Origin: Mytilus trossulus
Taxonomy: Eukaryota > Mollusca > Bivalvia > Mytilida > Mytilidae
Length of the DNA stretch: 64,000 bases
Assembly: GCF_036588685.1 (NCBI RefSeq)
Contig: NC_086380.1
Span: 65,856,180-65,920,179, forward strand
Reading direction: 5' to 3'
Shown here piece after piece: positions 61,001-64,000 of the stretch. Every line of letters starts with the position of its first letter. The first letter of the stretch is position 1. Position numbers and translations under genes: made by a program. The notes beneath the pieces are model-generated. The model did not search any database. It had not been told where the DNA came from and saw only the letters and a list, made by a program, of their open reading frames with translations.

Positions 61001-63535
61001 CAAAAAAGTTATGTCTTTCTTTCGAAAAAAAAATTACGGCCACAAATCTGAATTTTTAGCAAATATTTTCATGAACTTGTAAATACAGGATCAAAACTGT
61101 ATCGTATGCCCTTAAGTCAATCACTACATAGCTAAAACACAAAATGTTATCAAGCACACCTTTATTGAGTTCGATAGAGTACACCTTTTCTGAACGCAAA
61201 AAATCACCTTAATTTGTAATTTTTTCATAAATATTTCGTTACACATTCACTTTTATTATAAAATAATATGTCTCAAAAAACATCATAAATCGACAATTAA
61301 ATGTTGGTTTTCAGTTGCAAATTGATATTGCTTATGTGTGAATACATTGTGCATGTTGTAAACTGAATCAAAGAGTATTTGCACGTACATATATTTTATT
61401 AAATAATTCATATTTTAGACGATATATAAATACTGTAAATAATTTAAACATTGAATAATGATTAATTCTCAGGTTTAATTAACTAAAACGGGTAATTGTA
61501 TAACGAATTTCTTTATGAAAGGAGAAAAAACGCCTTAATTTGAACCAAAAAAAAATAAATCGGATTGTTTGTAATGTACAAACACAGTTTTTTTTAAACA
61601 GAAAATCTTCCGAGTTACATTTGATATGATAGTTTTGTATCTGTTTTAGTTGTTTAAACCTAAACTTTACCTTTTTTAATCGCTTTATATCAAAAATTTT
61701 AATTTAAAATTACTAAGTCGTGATTGCTAAATGAGGGGATCATTGGAAAGGACGTTTTTAATCCTCCTTTGGACACTTTGTTTTAGTCTAACACCTTGTA
61801 TTTTATCAATAAGGTAATGAAGTTGAATTCTATCAAAAAAAATCGCGGTACCCTGGGGTGTAACACAAACTCTTTAACTAGCGCGCTTTTGAGAACTAGC
61901 TGATGGACTAAAGTGTTTGTTATTGATGTTTTTAACGATTTTTTCCCTTTTCGATCATGGTCAAGTTAATTTTTGACATATAAAATTTGATTTGCCCTTC
62001 GTTAGTTTTGACTTTTTAGCGCTTAAATAACTGATTTTATTCATATTTGACCTATAATGGTTTCTTTTTACACATTGTAACTTGGTTTGAGAGTTATCTT
62101 GTTTGTATTCGTAATGTATCTCCTCATTTCCATTAAACATGTCACAACTGAAAACATTTGATCTAGCAGTTGTGTACTTCTTAATTTTAATAGTGCAAAC
62201 CCCGAAATAAAAAGAGGTCTTTGTTTATGATTGATTTCTATTTATTTGAATTCTAAGACTAAGAATGGTACTCTGTTACGTTTCAGTTTGTTGATCATTC
62301 ATCGGTATTACCACGGAATGTCAAGTTTAACAATGGCACAGTTATAAAACTAGTTAATATGCAGACCTCAGGAGTATTGTCTTGTACAGCGACAAACGAG
62401 TTTGGTACAGATTATAAATCAGCAAACGTTATTGTTAGACACGGTAAGTTTTTCTATCCCCCCCACAAAAAAACCAAAATATGAAAATTAAAAAAATAAA
62501 ACAGGCTTTATATTCACCCACGTGTGTGCGTGATAAGCTATCAACTGAATGTTCTTGGGCAAAAAAGTTTGATTATATCAAGTGTTATATGTACAAATAT
62601 AGTAAAACATGTTCCTGCATGTGCACGCAACTGTTACTGTTTCGCTCTTAACGAATTTAGAACAGTTTTACCTTTGAATCATGGAACAAAGAAAAGCTCG
62701 TATTGCATTAAGATATGAAAATGTGGTTAAAATGATGAATCAACAAACTAGACTATTTTCTTCTTTTACATTCACTTAAAATTTGTTTTCCAAATGTTGA
62801 AATATCATTGACGCCAGTTGGAATACGAATTTTAAGTTATCGAATTACACAGAAATGAAGAAGGTACTTGTGAAGAATTAAAAAATGACGCGTTCAGTAG
62901 AAACCACCACCATATGGTAAAAGCAAAAAAATACTAGAAGACAGTCATCAAAACAATACACACAAAACATTTTAGAGCCTACCAAAGACCTGAAATCTAA
63001 AACTGTGTACAGATGCCTGGTTAAAAAGTTCCTTTCACAGCCATCGTATAAATGGTGTTAAAATACATTGATGAGCTGCATATTAGACATAGTCCTGCAT
63101 TTATGGATTTATAAAAGAGAGGCGAAAGATATCAAAGGAAATGAAAAAAAACAAAAAACAAGTGCAACTGTAAGCTTCTGCTCACCAATGATACCCCGAC
63201 CGCAAAAGGAGTTGCTAAGTGATAAATCTGAAATCACAGCTCACTGTACAATGCTACATAGCTGACTTATATATACCCTGAAACCAATTTCAGAAATCAT
63301 AATGGTGTAGTTTCTGAGAAAGATGCCACGACAAATATTAATTGGAAAGACGGACAGACAGATAGCGGTAAAACAATACTACCCCCACTTTTTTTTTAAA
63401 GCTGTTGTATAATAAAGACTGTGCAACACAAATCTCACTGAAATATCTGATCTCTAACTCCACGACATTACGAATATTCAAACCACCAAGAAATAATCTT
63501 TTTTTTTAATTTCAGATCCAGATGTTATTGGTTGA
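42948..63535 (+). CDS. Secreted kringle-EGF-Ig modular protein (14 exons)
   Basis: Exons: 42948-43020, 44598-44819, 46650-46874, 47222-47329, 48190-48303, 49758-49871, 51248-51361, 52886-53019, 53304-53445, 54942-55075, 56414-56546, 57045-57163, 62287-62443 and 63516-63535. Domain-bounding junctions are phase 1; each Ig domain is split by a phase-0 intron. The total is 1809 nt. Order: signal peptide, two kringles, one EGF, three calcium-binding-type EGFs, three Ig domains, short tail DPDVIG and stop. No transmembrane segment or GPI signal is seen, so a secreted extracellular protein is likely. The EGF4-Ig1 junction reads T|GA, a stop (codon 324): including EGF4 gives a ~323-residue kringle-EGF protein, and skipping it gives ~564 residues with all three Ig domains. 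Kringle plus EGF plus Ig in this order matches no vertebrate protein I know. Role unknown; adhesion, coagulation-like or immune recognition are all possible. Confidence 0.75.
43522..43830 (+). repeat. SINE-like repeat, near-complete copy
   Basis: gaagatgtggtaaatgagac, a block near caccgaacagcaagctac, aacaggttcctgacttagga and a gcggcggtttgaacgcgtta end. It is the reverse complement arrangement of 5835-6125. It lies in the first intron of the kringle gene. Confidence 0.65.
44598..44819 (+). CDS. Kringle 1 exon
   Basis: A complete kringle in one exon, with six cysteines in the usual pattern: [39 protein letters not shown]. Length is about 72 residues, slightly shorter than the classic 80. The lysine-pocket region reads FQFDYCD, so canonical Asp-x-Asp lysine binding is not evident. 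Confidence 0.85.
45293..45830 (+). repeat. Three ~160-bp tandem units with GC-rich head
   Basis: It starts with a 16-bp GC-rich direct repeat (gggcgggcggtcgttc, twice) and continues as three units sharing aac-ttatgaaccgttcaa, tgttgttactga and tttaccgttcaggagttatg. The 94-codon frame at 45422-45706 lies inside the units and is an artefact. Confidence 0.75.
46650..46874 (+). CDS. Kringle 2 exon
   Basis: Acceptor ttatttcag, 225 nt, phase 1 to 1. Six cysteines: [39 protein letters not shown]. The usual CD[IL] near the end is CNI here, a change in the ligand-pocket region. It is diverged from kringle 1. Confidence 0.85.
47222..47329 (+). CDS. EGF 1 exon
   Basis: Encodes [20 protein letters not shown] followed by [13 protein letters not shown], with six cysteines in EGF spacing. 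It lacks the DxDEC calcium-binding start. Donor chosen as gtgagt; gtagtg four bases earlier would also keep the phase. Confidence 0.78.
48190..48303 (+). CDS. EGF 2 exon (calcium-binding type)
   Basis: Starts [20 protein letters not shown] and ends [20 protein letters not shown] plus CxDxxxxYxCxC is the signature for calcium binding and Asp hydroxylation. 114 nt, phase 1 to 1. Confidence 0.85.
48375..48480 (+). repeat. SINE-like repeat copy
   Basis: aaaagaagatgtggtatgtt, gcctataagacaa, aaatgacacagacattgaca and taggtcacaatacg match 41925-42065. Confidence 0.65.
48690..48855 (+). repeat. A-rich interspersed repeat
   Basis: caaatatcaaaatcaaaagc, acacatcaaacgaat and gaaatggtggattaaacatt match the order of 49900-50080. 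Confidence 0.6.
49758..49871 (+). CDS. EGF 3 exon (calcium-binding type)
   Basis: [20 protein letters not shown] then [16 protein letters not shown]. Complete calcium-binding EGF with the hydroxylation consensus CxNxxxxYxCxC. It ends in G, so direct splicing to the first Ig exon would give an open GGA codon. Confidence 0.85.
49900..50080 (+). repeat. A-rich interspersed repeat
   Basis: tactgaactcagaggaaaat, catggcaaaatcaaa, acgcatcaaaaacgaatag and aaatggtggattaaacctgg. The 72-codon frame across it is not a gene. Confidence 0.6.
50320..50458 (-). repeat. SINE-like repeat copy
   Basis: Plus-strand blocks tagcttgttgttcggtgtga, gccaagactccgtgttgaag, ttggatggagagttgtcgca and accacatcttcc are the reverse complement of the family head. 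Confidence 0.65.
50530..50650 (+). repeat. A-rich interspersed repeat, diverged
   Basis: aaactccaaggaaaaatcaa and cacatcaaacaaatgg match the 20015 and 49900 copies. Confidence 0.5.
51248..51361 (+). CDS. EGF 4 exon (calcium-binding type), possible poison or switch exon
   Basis: [20 protein letters not shown] then [18 protein letters not shown], a complete calcium-binding EGF. It ends ACGT|gtaagt, so its phase-1 base is T where EGF3 has G. The next coding exon starts GA, giving TGA. Reading through the donor instead would stop at TAA after CKFM. Either outcome ends the protein after four EGF repeats. Confidence 0.82.
51443..51725 (+). repeat. SINE-like repeat, near-complete copy
   Basis: ataggaagatgtggtatgag, tgccaagaagacaactctcc, gtacgtccttcaacacggag, gcaagctataaagggttcc, and a tail with tctgacttagaaaagttgca. 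This is one of the best-preserved copies of the family in the window. Confidence 0.75.
51730..52885. other. Intron between EGF4 and Ig1, no extra exon found
   Basis: I looked for a further phase-1 symmetric exon that would remove the T|GA stop. The best candidate, after tatatag near 52074, is 25 nt and breaks the phase. Nothing else is convincing. Confidence 0.45.
52886..53019 (+). CDS. Ig domain 1, first half
   Basis: Encodes [40 protein letters not shown]. It has the Ig B-strand cysteine (LPC) and the C-strand tryptophan (VKW). 134 nt, phase 1 to 0, donor gttagt. Confidence 0.8.
53304..53445 (+). CDS. Ig domain 1, second half
   Basis: Encodes [24 protein letters not shown] and an IKIIHITVN strand. 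DAGYYMC is the canonical F-strand motif of an I-set Ig domain. Phase 0 to 1. Confidence 0.82.
53490..53690 (+). repeat. Interspersed repeat (CGCCAGACGCGCGTCTCGTC)
   Basis: gccagacgcgcgtctcgtct, cagtgacgctcagatc, aacaagtacaaagtctaag and a gataagaaattcctaagtt tail match 34700-34885 in order. Confidence 0.7.
54262..54372. repeat. Tandem duplication of a ~50-bp unit
   Basis: The unit aagtattaagtgtaattg followed by atcctaactaaaacaag appears twice with a partial extra attaagtgtaattg. Confidence 0.8.
54942..55075 (+). CDS. Ig domain 2, first half
   Basis: Acceptor ttttgtag; encodes [20 protein letters not shown], then [20 protein letters not shown]-strand Cys (LVC) and C-strand Trp (IKW) are present. 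134 nt, the same length as the Ig1 first-half exon. Confidence 0.8.
55860..56060 (+). repeat. Repeat fragment (CTATTGGCATTTGTTTTTCG)
   Basis: A block with attggcatttgtttttcggt and cgttcgttcctctgtcccgc followed by an AT-rich stretch resembles single units of the 45293-45830 type. Diverged; modest confidence. Confidence 0.35.
56414..56546 (+). CDS. Ig domain 2, second half
   Basis: Acceptor atttgtag; encodes [45 protein letters not shown] is the F-strand Cys motif. Phase 0 to 1. Confidence 0.82.
57045..57163 (+). CDS. Ig domain 3, first half
   Basis: Encodes [20 protein letters not shown], then [18 protein letters not shown]-strand Cys and C-strand Trp are present. 119 nt, phase 1 to 0, donor gtaagt. 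Confidence 0.8.
57612..57762. repeat. Four ~33-bp tandem units with dimeric alternation
   Basis: Units of the form tattcaaatcagttttcgca and tattcaaataatttttcgca alternate, each followed by caac-tttacata. The alternation gives a 66-bp higher-order period, two dimers long. Intronic. Confidence 0.8.
58690..60185 (-). pseudogene. Decayed minus-strand transposon protein
   Basis: Readable pieces in translation order: a Lys-rich stretch with [20 protein letters not shown] (60000-60150), [10 protein letters not shown] (about 59470), [17 protein letters not shown] (about 59400), [20 protein letters not shown] (about 59310-59250), a segment near 58985 with NNSGWIV, a Cys-rich piece [15 protein letters not shown] (about 58890), and an acidic C-terminal tail [12 protein letters not shown]. 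This order (TPDTDVxVLA, LPGxHAxxGCD, Cys-rich CxC, acidic end) matches a transposon-borne protein that is abundant in molluscs, as I recall; I cannot name its superfamily. Frameshifts and stops show it is dead. Confidence 0.55.
60590..61114. mobile_element. Nested MITE with TTAA flanks
   Basis: TTAAGGGCATACGATACAGT at the left and its reverse complement at the right, about 21 bp perfect. TTAA at each end fits a TTAA target duplication. The interior is AT-rich with no ORF. It lies inside the 58065-61910 transposon, so it inserted later. Confidence 0.85.
62287..62443 (+). CDS. Ig domain 3, second half
   Basis: Acceptor cgtttcag; encodes [20 protein letters not shown], then [20 protein letters not shown]. 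The F-strand Cys lies in [10 protein letters not shown], with the usual Tyr before Cys replaced. Phase 0 to 1, donor gtaagt. Confidence 0.8.
63516..63535 (+). CDS. Last coding exon of the kringle gene
   Basis: Acceptor atttcag; completes codon G|AT and reads DPDVIG then TGA. AATAAA follows at about 63563, within 30 nt of the stop, a possible polyadenylation signal. The short polar end leaves no membrane anchor. Confidence 0.65.
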
Positions 63536-63849
63536 CCGAAAAACGATCATAGAAAGAAGAAAAATAAATATGACGTTCTCATTATTTGTCATATTATGCA
63601 AAAGCTTATCTTGTTTCTAATTTATATCTTTTAACAGCATGTTTTTTGTTATTTGTAATCCCACTTAATGGTGAAGTTTTATACTGCATTATGTAAGCAC
63701 ATAATGTTTTTACTTAGGTACTCTATCCAAATGAATATATATATAATTTAATACGATAGCATTATTTTCAAATGATCCTATAGTCATATTCATGATACTG
63801 GTTCAGATTGTTGTTCTTTGAACCTCAAACCGATCTCAATGAATATATG

Positions 63850-64000
63850 AATTTTGAGTTTAGTATGGCGTTCATTATCACTGAACTAGTATATATATTT
63901 GTTTAGGTGCCAGCTGAAGGACGCATCCGGGTGCGGGAATTTCTCGCTGTATTGAAGACCTGTTGGTGACATTCTGCTGTTGTCTGCTCTATGGTCGGGT
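63850..64000 (+). repeat. Interspersed repeat cut by the window end
   Basis: ggcgttcattatcactgaac, gtttaggtgccagctgaagg, gggtgcgggaatttctcgct, gaagacctgttggtgac and a ctctatggtcgggt end. It matches copies at 4150 and 29810 and is the best-preserved of them. Confidence 0.75.

Larger units (their letters stand above)
58065..61910. mobile_element. 3.85-kb long-TIR DNA transposon in the Ig3 intron
   Basis: Left end TAGTCCATCAGCTGGT; right end is the reverse complement of TAGTCCATCAGCTAGT. The arms continue inward through a shared ccaccccagggtaccg block and an aggtgttagac...aaagtgtcc block, about 150 bp in all. AAG flanks both ends and could be a 3-bp target duplication. The element contains a decayed minus-strand protein gene and a nested MITE. 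It separates the two halves of Ig domain 3, making that intron 5.1 kb. Confidence 0.8.

Overview
The window looks like nuclear DNA of a marine bivalve, most probably a mussel (Mytilus-like). It is AT-rich, its genes are split into short exons with long introns, and it is filled with short interspersed repeats, TIR elements and ~160-190 bp tandem units of the kind common in bivalve genomes. The species call is inference; I see no rRNA, tRNA, CRISPR or prokaryotic operon.

Three multi-exon genes can be assembled by hand with consistent splice phases. (1) Minus strand, 14398 to 3231: a five-exon gene for a 385-residue intracellular-looking protein I cannot name. (2) Minus strand, 33056 to 28914: a five-exon gene (plus one possible 90-nt cassette exon) for a 371-residue trypsin-like serine protease resembling FAM111, with an N-terminal myristoylation-type start (MGGKSSKSR) and a visible His/Asp/Ser triad. 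(3) Plus strand, 42948 to 63535: a fourteen-exon gene for a secreted modular protein: signal peptide, two kringles, four EGF repeats, three Ig domains. Joining its fourth EGF exon to the first Ig exon creates an in-frame TGA, so including or skipping that exon would switch between a short kringle-EGF protein and a full kringle-EGF-Ig protein.

Between genes 1 and 2 lies a large direct tandem duplication (about 13807-21047 and 21157-28886). Each copy carries a version of the first exon of gene 1. Most of the two copies is nearly identical, but the leftmost ~400 bp, including half of the exon, is far more diverged. Copy 2 also has a 404-bp block containing a long-TIR palindromic element.

Mobile DNA fills much of the rest. 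There is a decayed two-gene transposon with divergent ORFs (36180-38972). A 3.85-kb long-TIR transposon sits inside the last Ig intron of gene 3, with a TTAA-flanked MITE nested in it (58065-61910). Other TIR elements lie at 10619-12160, 12604-13556, 39142-39699 and 40776-41445. Several SINE-like families recur, and a 23-24 bp minisatellite opens the window. An orphan exon-like ORF (35596-36048, minus) is unidentified.

The three genes show no sign of working together. Their proximity looks incidental, apart from shared repeats that may have driven the rearrangements.
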